Assembly: GCA_017483425.1 (NCBI GenBank)
Contig: JAFUWM010000276.1
Span: 1 to 6,174, forward strand
Direction of reading: 5' to 3'
DNA: 6,174 nt
DNA from: Lachnospiraceae bacterium
GTDB lineage: Bacteria > Bacillota > Clostridia > Lachnospirales > Lachnospiraceae
The position numbers and the translations under genes are program-made. The notes beneath the pieces are model-generated. The model was not told the DNA's origin. It ran no database searches and saw only the letters and a program-made list of their open reading frames with translations. The stretch's first letter is position 1. Each line of letters starts with the position of its first letter. Below are positions 1-5,913 of the stretch, piece after piece.

Positions 1-13
1 CGCGATAACAGAC

Positions 14-235
14 CTACCCGGCAAGAATATCCTCTGCCCCGTTATGCAGCTTTTGTATCACATCCTTGGAAATCGGTATATCTGCATGTGAAAGCCATAT
101 CTCATCGAAACGATCCATATAACCCTCAATATGCATATAAAATTCTTCAAACTGCTCATTACTCGAAATGTGATCAGGATCAGCATGGGTATTCAAAAGT
201 GATACTGGAAGGTTTGTCAGTCCTGATAACTTCAT
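14..235 (-). pseudogene. Metallo-beta-lactamase-fold hydrolase remnant with internal deletion
   Basis: The 73-residue reading frame carries two separate pieces of an MBL-fold hydrolase. Residues 9-30 (NLPVSLLNTHADPDHISSN and on) match the first metal-binding motif, in the HADxDH variant found in part of the superfamily. Residues from about 36 on (YMDRFDEIWLSHADIPIS, then a helix ending in AEDILAG) resemble the C-terminal part that follows the last metal ligands. The roughly 100 residues normally between them, carrying the third His and the bridging Asp, are missing, so it cannot form a complete metal site. The frame stays open upstream to a TGA at about 266-268, and the residues just before the ATG (GIGLWI) may still be homologous, so the 5' end is truncated too. 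A possible AGGA lies about 9 nt before the ATG. It stops at TAG (14-16). I infer a decayed gene; whether it is expressed is unknown. Confidence 0.6.
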
Positions 236-285
236 AATCCATAATCCTATCCCCCTAAAGTATCGTCACAGTTTCTTCTATGGGC

Positions 286-594
286 TTAAAAGTAATCAAA
301 AATGCTTTGCACGGCATCCGTTATATTCGCGATTTGATCCATTTTGATTTCTCCGATCTTCTTATAGCCTCTGACGGAAAGATCAAATAGTCTCATCTGC
401 TCACAGATAACCACGCCTGATATTTCTGCCGTGTCAATCTTTATATGCAGGGCGTTCGCTGCTATATTTGATAATATGGGACATGCAACAATCTGCTGGG
501 AGACAGAATTAAAGGTGTCGTTGCTAACTATCAGGACAGGATATTTGATGTTTTCAATTTTGATAATCCAACCTTGGCTTACGTTGTTCACCAT
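286..594 (-). CDS. Type II toxin, divergent MazF/PemK-like
   Basis: This 102-residue protein is the presumed toxin of a two-gene toxin-antitoxin operon. It has the length and strand order of the MazF/PemK/CcdB fold: an opening strand (QGWIIKIENIKYPVLIVSND), a second core strand (QIVACPILSN), a middle VVICEQMRLFDL strand typical of MazF, and a C-terminal helix (IANITDAVQSIFDYF). Canonical MazF enzymes are ribosome-independent endoribonucleases with an Arg before the Pro of the second strand (RP) and a Thr in the core strand. Here the first position reads KYP and the second is ILS, and the loop between strands 1 and 2 is very short. The activity may therefore differ or be lost. Its ATG lies inside the antitoxin gene (7-nt overlap, ATGGTGA), with an AGGGGG site at 601-606, 6 nt upstream, so translation is probably coupled. 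The family call is firm only at the level of TA toxin of this fold. Confidence 0.75.
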   Translation of the reverse strand: MVNNVSQGWIIKIENIKYPVLIVSNDTFNSVSQQIVACPILSNIAANALHIKIDTAEISGVVICEQMRLFDLSVRGYKKIGEIKMDQIANITDAVQSIFDYF

Positions 595-830
595 ATCTCG
601 CCCCCTACGGGGTCTCCATAATCAAGTTCTTCTATGAGGGTAAGAGGAACGCCACTCTCTGTAATTCGCTCTTCAAGGGTTTTGTGTCTGACAGGCTTGT
701 GTAAATGCAAAGAACCTTCATTTACATCCACATCCAAAAAATCATTACAAGCAAAGCCTGCTGATTGCATTATAGCTTTTGGTAAAAGTATTCCCTGACT
801 ATTTCCCCAAGGTTTGATCTGAACCCGCAT
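588..830 (-). CDS. MazE-like antitoxin (AbrB/SpoVT-type DNA-binding domain)
   Basis: This 80-residue protein is the antitoxin partner of the downstream toxin. Residues 1-46 form an AbrB/MazE swapped-hairpin DNA-binding domain, recognised by the hallmark KPWGNSQGILLPKAI (6-20) and the following VDVNEGSLHLHKP strand pair. Residues 50-80 are the toxin-binding tail, with the Firmicute MazE pattern KTLEERI, then EELDYGDPVGGEIW at the very end. Such proteins neutralise the toxin and, alone or with it, repress their own promoter. The ATG at 830 is supported by GGGAGG a few bases upstream (834-839). The stop TGA (588-590) lies inside the toxin start region, so the pair forms one operon. A promoter and an inverted repeat lie directly upstream. 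It has the family's normal length and nothing appears broken. Confidence 0.9.
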   Translation of the reverse strand: MRVQIKPWGNSQGILLPKAIMQSAGFACNDFLDVDVNEGSLHLHKPVRHKTLEERITESGVPLTLIEELDYGDPVGGEIW

Positions 831-852
831 ACTTCCTCCCTAATGAACATGT

Positions 853-871
853 GTTTATACATAGTATAAAC
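853..871. promoter_or_regulatory. Inverted repeat, probable antitoxin operator
   Basis: A perfect palindrome, GTTTATAC-ATA-GTATAAAC, has 8-bp arms and a 3-bp centre. It covers the -10 hexamer and the expected start of transcription of the antitoxin-toxin operon, and ends 22 bp before the antitoxin ATG. MazE-type antitoxins usually repress their own promoter by binding such repeats, so this is the best candidate operator. It is too AT-rich, and lacks a T-run, to be an intrinsic terminator. Confidence 0.6.
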
Positions 872-891
872 GATATGCAGATGAATATCAA
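863..891 (-). promoter_or_regulatory. Promoter of the toxin-antitoxin operon
   Basis: Read on the minus strand there is a -35 TTGATA (891-886), a 17-nt spacer and a -10 TATACT (868-863). Each hexamer matches the sigma-A consensus at 5 of 6 positions with ideal spacing. Transcription would begin near 856, about 25 nt before the antitoxin ATG. The -35 is adjacent to the kinase TAA (892-894), so the operon has its own promoter and need not rely on read-through. Confidence 0.75.
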
Positions 892-1815
892 TTACTGATA
901 AGGCACCCGTATTTCGACCTCTGTGCCTTCGCCGGGGGTGGAACGGTAAGTGAGGCCGTAATCATCTCCAAACAGGATCTGAAGTCTGCGGTGGGTATTG
1001 GATACAGCGATATTCGTACCCGTCGCTTTTTTATTCTCACCTGACAGCACAGAAGCCAGCGCTTCTTCGTCCATGCCGACACCGTCGTCCGAGACGAGTA
1101 TCACGGCATCGTTTCCGTCAGTCCATCCGGCTATGACTATGGTTCCCTCCCGTGACTCTTTTTCGAGTATGCCGTGAAGTATGGAGTTTTCCACTATGGG
1201 CTGCAGAGTGAGCTTCGGAAGCTTGACTGACATAAGCTCATCCGGGATGTCAACCGCCAGTCCGATCTTTTCCTCAAACCGCATGTTCTGAAGTTCTATA
1301 TAGAGCTCTATGTGCTCAAGCTCGGAGCGCAGATCAGTCACGGGATCCTTTCGGCTGAGGGTAAGCTTATAGAAGTTTGAAAGCGCCTGCACCGCGCGGG
1401 TCACTTCCTCACGCTCGCCCGACTGGGACAGCCAGTTGATCATGTCCATCGTGTTATAGAGGAAGTGCGGATTTATCTGGGCCTGAAGAGCGCGTATCTC
1501 GGAGATGCGCAGATCCTCCGCTGTTTCCTGCTGTTTTTTCGCGAGCAGATTCTGCTGATCCGCCATATAATTATATGAATCGGTAAGCTCACCTATCTCA
1601 TCACGTATTTCGGGAGCGGGGATCCGCACGGGAGGATGCGACCTTGCAGCCCGCATTTCATCATTTATTGCCGATAGCCGTACCGTTATCGAGCGTGCCA
1701 GAAACCATGAAATGAGAAAGGCTATGATCAGAGTCACCAGATAGATCAGCGCGAAATTTATGATCAGATTCCGGCCGCGCTCCAGCACGATGTCAGAGGG
1801 TATCACGCTCACCAT
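892..1815 (-). CDS. Sensor histidine kinase, C-terminal part (HAMP and kinase domains), separated by an in-frame amber codon
   Basis: This is the catalytic half of a YesM-type (LytS/HisKA_7TM-like His_kinase plus HATPase_c) membrane histidine kinase. From the ATG at 1815, residues 17-40 are a transmembrane helix (LIINFALIYLVTLIIAFLIS), about 40-95 a HAMP linker and coiled coil, and 113-125 the phosphoacceptor box QINPHFLYNTMDM with His117. The ATPase N box is LTLQPIVENSILHG (Asn210), and the G1 box is DDGVGMD (243-249). The end (HRRLQILFG, GEGTEVEIRVP) is the usual closing motif. The frame continues upstream without break to the TAG at 1852-1854 and then into the sensor half, so the original gene was 892-2682, 596 codon positions before the final stop. 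The ATG at 1815 has no good ribosome binding site (a GGGAAG sits about 13 nt away), so independent translation is doubtful. If made, this piece would have one membrane helix and no sensor. Confidence 0.8.
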   Translation of the reverse strand: MVSVIPSDIVLERGRNLIINFALIYLVTLIIAFLISWFLARSITVRLSAINDEMRAARSHPPVRIPAPEIRDEIGELTDSYNYMADQQNLLAKKQQETAEDLRISEIRALQAQINPHFLYNTMDMINWLSQSGEREEVTRAVQALSNFYKLTLSRKDPVTDLRSELEHIELYIELQNMRFEEKIGLAVDIPDELMSVKLPKLTLQPIVENSILHGILEKESREGTIVIAGWTDGNDAVILVSDDGVGMDEEALASVLSGENKKATGTNIAVSNTHRRLQILFGDDYGLTYRSTPGEGTEVEIRVPYQ

Positions 1816-1851
1816 ATACCAGTCTGTACTTCCCAGAGGGACGCTCGCGGT

Positions 1852-1854
1852 CTA
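1852..1854 (-). other. In-frame TAG codon interrupting the sensor kinase
   Basis: The codon at position 277 of the kinase frame is TAG. Codons before it read GKEV and after it TASVPLGSTDWYMVSVIPSD, the expected end of an extracellular Cache domain (a W followed by a hydrophobic strand and IP). The frame is identical on both sides (2682 to 1815 is 289 whole codons), so there is no frameshift. A single change at the third base (TAT or TAC, Tyr) would restore an uninterrupted 596-residue protein. Possible readings are a nonsense mutation, a base-call error, or translational read-through; the next codon ACC is not a known strong read-through context. Confidence 0.85.
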
Positions 1855-2682
1855 TACCTCTTTTCCGATCACCTCTCTGGTTGTGAAGCCGTCGCTTGTG
1901 GCTGAAATGCCGCGGACCGTATCGTAATCCATCATATAGGTACCAGCCAGTACGGGATCCGAGCTTGCGACTATAGCCTGACGTTCATTTATAATATATG
2001 ATACATCATCGTTTATGGTCGTATCCTGCTTAAGTATCTGTGATATTTCATCAGAGGAGAAATATATCGCGAGGTACGACGGTGAAGCGGATGAAGCGGC
2101 GGAGGTGGGATACAGGCGCTCGATGTACGCCAGAGAGCCGTATTCTGATATCTCCTTATGGGATAAATAAAACGAAGGACAATAGAGGACTGTTTTTTCG
2201 GTTGAGTTCATTATGCCGTGCCAGTACGTGCCGTGGGCTCCCGACTCGGGAATGAAGAAATCCCCGAGGAGCCAGTTGTCGTATAATCCCCCAGGTCCAT
2301 GATCGGTATATATATGTATTGAGGTAATTATGGTGCCGTTTACATCTGACTTTAGCTGTGTGCTCAGGTCGTTAAGTACGGCATTGTTGCGGAGAGCTTC
2401 TTCCTTGTCCTCGTCTGAAACAGAATCGGTGCAGAGCTGCCGTATGAAGGTATTGCTTCTAATGGCAGTGGAAACCGCGGAGATAGGGCTAAGCTGTGCC
2501 TCTAATGCCGCGGAGCTCTGTCTTGAAAGCGCAAATGCCTGACGGATGGAGTCATTAACGATTAGGTCATAAATGGAAGAATAAAACAGGGTGATTATAA
2601 GTACTGTCGGAACCAGGATCAGCAGCAGATGAGTACATATGAGCTTGGTCTGGATAGAGGCATCCCTGAAGATATTTTTCAT
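1852..2682 (-). CDS. Sensor histidine kinase, N-terminal part (membrane anchor and dCache-like sensor)
   Basis: This is the sensing half of the interrupted kinase. After a short cytoplasmic start (MKNIFRDASIQTK), residues 14-36 form the first transmembrane helix (LICTHLLLILVPTVLIITLF). About 40-276 form the extracellular region, which has the dCache_1 outline: a long first helix (QAFALSRQSSAALEAQLS), a membrane-distal sensor part with SIHIYTDHGPGG and an aromatic-rich stretch, then a membrane-proximal part (VSYIINERQAIVASSD). It ends at an in-frame TAG, one strand short of the second membrane helix. If translation stops there, the product is a membrane-anchored sensor with no kinase. The ATG overlaps the stop of the response regulator gene (ATGA, 2679-2682) with no clear Shine-Dalgarno, so translation is probably coupled. 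The ligand cannot be told; by context, a sugar or a sugar-loaded binding protein. Confidence 0.8.
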   Translation of the reverse strand: MKNIFRDASIQTKLICTHLLLILVPTVLIITLFYSSIYDLIVNDSIRQAFALSRQSSAALEAQLSPISAVSTAIRSNTFIRQLCTDSVSDEDKEEALRNNAVLNDLSTQLKSDVNGTIITSIHIYTDHGPGGLYDNWLLGDFFIPESGAHGTYWHGIMNSTEKTVLYCPSFYLSHKEISEYGSLAYIERLYPTSAASSASPSYLAIYFSSDEISQILKQDTTINDDVSYIINERQAIVASSDPVLAGTYMMDYDTVRGISATSDGFTTREVIGKEV

Positions 2683-4238
2683 GATAAACTGTCGTCTCTG
2701 GACGCAGAGAAGCTGCTCCGGAATTCGGAAGGAGAGACACCTGTTACCTTTTTAAATATCTTCCCAAAATAATTCACGTCCGTGTAGCCGACTCTCGCGG
2801 CGACATCAGTGATCTTATAGCGGGGATCGGACAGCATTTCCTGTGCACGCTCTATCCTGTAGCCTGTTATATACTGGTTTAGCGTGAGACCGGTCTCTGA
2901 TTTGAAAAAGGTGCATACATAAGGGGCAGACCGGTTTACATGATCGCTGATGGATTTGATTGACAGGGATTCGTTACGGTAGTTCTGCCGGATGAATTCT
3001 TTTATCGCAAAGACCATGTTACTGCCGGTCTCCCTCGTAGACAGCCCTTCAAAATATTCTTCTGTGCAGCGTGTCAGCTCGCCGTGCAGTACGTCAAGGC
3101 TGTCGGCATTTTCTATCATATCCCATATGGACTGGCTTCCTTTCAGGATGATCTCAGCCATCTGGGAGTGGCGCATTGCTTTCTGCAGCGCAAGGAAAAG
3201 CTGATAATAAATATCCTTTGCCTGACTTGCGAGCATTCGGCAGGGAGGGTTGAACTGTGAACGTATATCTGCTAATACCTGATCCGTCTGCTCCTTGCTG
3301 CCCGATTCCAGCGCAGCCTGGAAATCTGTGGAGAAATCCTTGATCATGGGCGGAGACTGGAGAGTGTCTTCGGAATTTGAAAGAATAGTTCCGGCTTCAC
3401 AGAAAAAAGTTTCCTGAAGCAGTACCACAGCCGATGAATATGAGTTATAGGCATGGTTTATTCCGTGAAAGGTGTCGCCGATTACGAGGTATTTGAGTCC
3501 CTGCGAAACATAGGTTCGTTTTATGTCCTCGCAAAGCCCTGCGATCGCATTTCTGGTTGCCTTGTCGCCGTATATGAAATAACACAGGCAGCCGTTTTCC
3601 TTTATTAAATGAACCTCGCTCAGCTTACGTCTGGAAAAGACATCAGGGAGACTGTCCTTTGAGATCCTGTAAAGATCGGGAATTGAGGATACAGAGCCTC
3701 CGGCAAACTGTAGGATGACCGATGTGAAGCTGTCGTCCGCACGCATTGTCTCGGGAAGGACTATATCGTCAAAGGTATCAGATGACGGAGCCTTTGACAG
3801 TAGCTCCGCAAGGCGGTTTTCGTGCTCCGCCAGCTCCTCGGAAAGACCGCGCTTTACAAGTCCTTTCTCCATGAGCTCTGCGCCTGCGAGCCGTATGGCC
3901 TCTGTGACCTCTGCGGGATCGAGTGGCTTTTCGACATAGCTTACGGCCTTTAGGTGTATAGCGGCTTTGAGATATTCCTTGTCGGAATAACCGCTCATAA
4001 ATATAATGGCGGAATCAGGAAGTATCTCCCGCAGCTTTCCGGCCATGGTGGCGCCATCCATACGCGGCATGCGCATATCCGTGAGGATAATATCAGGCTT
4101 TTCTTCCCGCGCCTTTTGAAGCCCCTCGCTGCCGCTCGCAGCTTCAAAGACCTCCTCTATTCCAAGGCTGTCCCAGTCAATGGATGATATCAGGCCGCTC
4201 CGGGTCAGCTTTTCATCGTCAACGATCAGTAATTTCAT
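2679..4238 (-). CDS. Response regulator, receiver plus AraC-type DNA-binding domain (YesN-like)
   Basis: This 519-residue regulator is the partner of the kinase that follows it. Residues 1-118 are a receiver domain: MKLLIVDDE with acidic Asp7/Asp8, phosphoacceptor Asp54 in DIILTDMRMPRMDG, Ser82 in FMSGYSD, and Lys104 in VEKPL. About 130-400 is the poorly conserved middle region of YesN-type regulators. About 407-507 is an AraC/XylS double helix-turn-helix: IKSISDHVNRSAPYVCTFFK, then ITDVAARVGYTDVNYFGKIFKK and SPSEFR. An in-frame ATG 4 codons upstream (4250) is possible. I chose 4238 because the protein then begins exactly where the family does. Neither start has a Shine-Dalgarno sequence. It overlaps the kinase gene by 4 nt and is transcribed away from the transporter operon, its likely target. 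The low-scoring long antisense frames here are shadows. Confidence 0.9.
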   Translation of the reverse strand: MKLLIVDDEKLTRSGLISSIDWDSLGIEEVFEAASGSEGLQKAREEKPDIILTDMRMPRMDGATMAGKLREILPDSAIIFMSGYSDKEYLKAAIHLKAVSYVEKPLDPAEVTEAIRLAGAELMEKGLVKRGLSEELAEHENRLAELLSKAPSSDTFDDIVLPETMRADDSFTSVILQFAGGSVSSIPDLYRISKDSLPDVFSRRKLSEVHLIKENGCLCYFIYGDKATRNAIAGLCEDIKRTYVSQGLKYLVIGDTFHGINHAYNSYSSAVVLLQETFFCEAGTILSNSEDTLQSPPMIKDFSTDFQAALESGSKEQTDQVLADIRSQFNPPCRMLASQAKDIYYQLFLALQKAMRHSQMAEIILKGSQSIWDMIENADSLDVLHGELTRCTEEYFEGLSTRETGSNMVFAIKEFIRQNYRNESLSIKSISDHVNRSAPYVCTFFKSETGLTLNQYITGYRIERAQEMLSDPRYKITDVAARVGYTDVNYFGKIFKKVTGVSPSEFRSSFSASRDDSLS

Positions 4239-4245
4239 AACATTT

Positions 4246-4254
4246 ATCATAGCA
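4246..4254 (-). promoter_or_regulatory. Possible extended -10 element for the regulator-kinase operon
   Basis: On the minus strand TGCTATGAT fits an extended -10 (TGnTATAAT, one mismatch in the hexamer). It overlaps the upstream ATG (4250). Transcription would start near 4239-4240, right at the ATG at 4238, which would give a leaderless or nearly leaderless message and would fit the missing ribosome binding site. No good -35 lies 16-18 nt upstream (best TTTTAA); the spacer holds a run of nine T. This is a tentative call. Confidence 0.35.
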
Positions 4255-4291
4255 CAAAAAAAAATTACTTAAAATCAAAAGATGTTACTGT

Positions 4292-4319
4292 TTTGCAGGC
4301 CGGGGTAAGATGATATGAT
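4292..4319 (+). promoter_or_regulatory. Probable promoter of the sugar ABC transporter operon
   Basis: An extended -10, TGATATGAT (4311-4319), is preceded at a 16-nt spacing by a -35-like TTTGCA (4292-4297, 4 of 6). Transcription would start near 4326, giving a leader of about 70 nt before the GTG. The rest of the divergent region (4251-4395) holds AAGATG twice (4279-4284 and 4307-4312), which could be part of a regulator site, but six bases are too few to argue from. Confidence 0.5.
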
Positions 4320-4336
4320 TGTATACGGACACAAGT

Positions 4337-4360
4337 CTTATTACCTTCAGGTTTTATAAG
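4337..4360 (+). other. Small stem-loop in the transporter leader
   Basis: CTTAT (4337-4341) can pair with ATAAG (4356-4360), and inside it ACC (4343-4345) with GGT (4350-4352) around a TTCA loop, with a T/TTT internal bulge. It lies in the expected 5' leader, 22 nt before the Shine-Dalgarno. It is AT-rich and has no T-run after it, so it is not a terminator. It could be a weak RNA structure, part of an operator, or chance. Confidence 0.25.
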
Positions 4361-4395
4361 GAAAGTTTTAAAGAAGGAATGAAAGGAGAGTAGAA

Positions 4396-5913
4396 GTGGC
4401 GGAAGATCTGATTCTGGAACTCAAGGGTATCACCAAGATATTCCCCGGAGTGAAAGCGTTGAACAAGGTCCATTTCCAACTGAGGCGCGGAGAGGTGCAT
4501 GCGCTGATGGGTGAGAACGGAGCAGGCAAGTCAACGTTTATCAAAGTTATCACCGGAGTACATGCCGCGGAAGAGGGACAGATGTTCCTTGAAGGGCAGG
4601 AGGTTCATTTCAAGGGACCCCGTGACGCGCAGGAGGCCGGCATAGCGGCTGTTTACCAGCATCCTACATCTTATCCTACTTTATCCGTTACGGAAAACAT
4701 ATTCATGGGACATGAGGATGTAAAGAGCGGGATGATCCAGTGGCGTAATATGAACGCGGAGGCGCAGAAGCTCTTAGACAGTCTTGATGCTGATTTCAAG
4801 CCCACCGACGAGGTCGGCGCGCTTACCATCGCGCAGCAGCAGATGGTTGAGATAGCCAAGGCTCTTTCTACAAACGCAAAGATAATTATACTCGACGAGC
4901 CTACGGCAGCGCTTACGGCAAATGAATCAGAGAAGCTGTATGAGATAGTCGAGAGGCTCAGGGATGAGGGTAAGTCCATTATCTTCATTTCCCACAGGTT
5001 TGAGGATATGTACCGTCTGGCGACAAGGGTAACGGTATTCAGGGATTCCCAGTATATAGGAACATATGATGTGGACGGCATATCAAATGCCGATCTTATC
5101 AAGGCCATGGTCGGACGAGAGATAACTGATATGTATCCCAAGGAAGATATAAAGCTCGGCGACGAGATATTCCGCGTCGAGGGCATGACAAGGACAGGAT
5201 ATTTCAAGGATGTATCCTTTGATGTGAAAGCGGGTGAGATCATAGGCCTCACGGGTCTTGTCGGAGCCGGCAGGACGGAGACTATCGAGAGCGTATGCGG
5301 TATCACAAAGCCGGATTCCGGAAAGGTATTTCTCGAAGGTAAAGAGCTTTCGATAAAAGAGCCTCTTGATGCAATGAAAGCCGGTATCATCCTGCTTCCC
5401 GAGGACAGACAGAAGCAGGGGCTTATCCTTTCATGGGGACTCGGACGCAATGTAACGCTTCCTATACAGGGTGAACTCGCGAAGAATGGGTTCAATGATG
5501 AAAAGAAAGAGCGTGAGATAGCGAAAGAGCGTCTTGAAGAGGTAGACACCAAGGCTGTGACTATCTTCCAGCCGGCAAGCTCTCTGTCTGGCGGAAACCA
5601 GCAGAAGGTCGTCGTCGCAAAGGCTCTTGCCCAGTCAAATATGAAGGTCGTCATCATGGACGAGCCTACAAAGGGTATAGACGTCGGAGCCAAGAAAGAA
5701 ATATATGAGATAATGGGACAGCTCGCAAAGAAAGGCTACGGCATAATCATGATATCCTCCGAGATGCCAGAGATAATCGGAATGGCGGACAGGATATTCG
5801 TGATGTGCAACGGCAGAGTGTCCGGATGCCTGCAGAGATCTGAGGTCACGCAGGAGAGGATACTTGAGCTTTCCATGGAGAAAGGTGATACAAAGAAAGG
5901 AGGTGCGGCATAA
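4396..5913 (+). CDS. Sugar ABC transporter ATP-binding protein, two nucleotide-binding domains (RbsA/MglA-like)
   Basis: This 505-residue cytoplasmic ATPase powers import by a CUT2-type sugar transporter and works with the permease encoded next. Domain 1 (about 5-240) has a full Walker A GENGAGKST (39-47), the Q loop at Gln88 (AVYQHPTSYP), a weak signature LTIAQQQMVEIAKAL (143-157), Walker B IIILDEPTAAL (163-173) and switch His200. Domain 2 (about 255-495) has an altered Walker A GLVGAGRTE (287-295, Arg for Lys), a good signature SLSGGNQQKVVVAKAL (396-411), Walker B VVIMDEPTKGIDVG (418-431), and Ser in place of the switch His (MISSE). This asymmetry is normal for the RbsA/MglA/XylG family, as is the length. 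The start is GTG at 4396, set by AAGGAG (4383-4388) 7 nt upstream. The stop TAA shares its last base with the permease ATG. The sugar cannot be read from the ATPase. Confidence 0.95.
   Translation: MAEDLILELKGITKIFPGVKALNKVHFQLRRGEVHALMGENGAGKSTFIKVITGVHAAEEGQMFLEGQEVHFKGPRDAQEAGIAAVYQHPTSYPTLSVTENIFMGHEDVKSGMIQWRNMNAEAQKLLDSLDADFKPTDEVGALTIAQQQMVEIAKALSTNAKIIILDEPTAALTANESEKLYEIVERLRDEGKSIIFISHRFEDMYRLATRVTVFRDSQYIGTYDVDGISNADLIKAMVGREITDMYPKEDIKLGDEIFRVEGMTRTGYFKDVSFDVKAGEIIGLTGLVGAGRTETIESVCGITKPDSGKVFLEGKELSIKEPLDAMKAGIILLPEDRQKQGLILSWGLGRNVTLPIQGELAKNGFNDEKKEREIAKERLEEVDTKAVTIFQPASSLSGGNQQKVVVAKALAQSNMKVVIMDEPTKGIDVGAKKEIYEIMGQLAKKGYGIIMISSEMPEIIGMADRIFVMCNGRVSGCLQRSEVTQERILELSMEKGDTKKGGAA

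Noticed and set aside
853..871. Palindrome after the kinase gene as an intrinsic terminator
   Set aside because: The stem is almost all A/T and there is no T-run after it in either direction; its overlap with a -10 hexamer fits an operator better.
1816..1854. Programmed frameshift between the two kinase halves
   Set aside because: Both halves lie in the same frame, so a stop codon, not a frame change, separates them.
3715..4187. Plus-strand frames at 3715-3939 and 3954-4187 as small genes
   Set aside because: They lie opposite the receiver domain of the response regulator, show no motif, and have no convincing ribosome binding site.
4379..4393. Four-codon upstream frame (ATG AAA GGA GAG TAG) in the transporter leader
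   Set aside because: The only Shine-Dalgarno-like AGAAGGA touches its ATG, leaving no room for initiation, and its codons are simply the binding site of the real gene.
4671..5693. 340-codon open frame on the minus strand opposite the ABC ATPase
   Set aside because: Ser/Phe/Pro-rich with no domain motif; it is the antisense shadow of a well-conserved ATPase gene.
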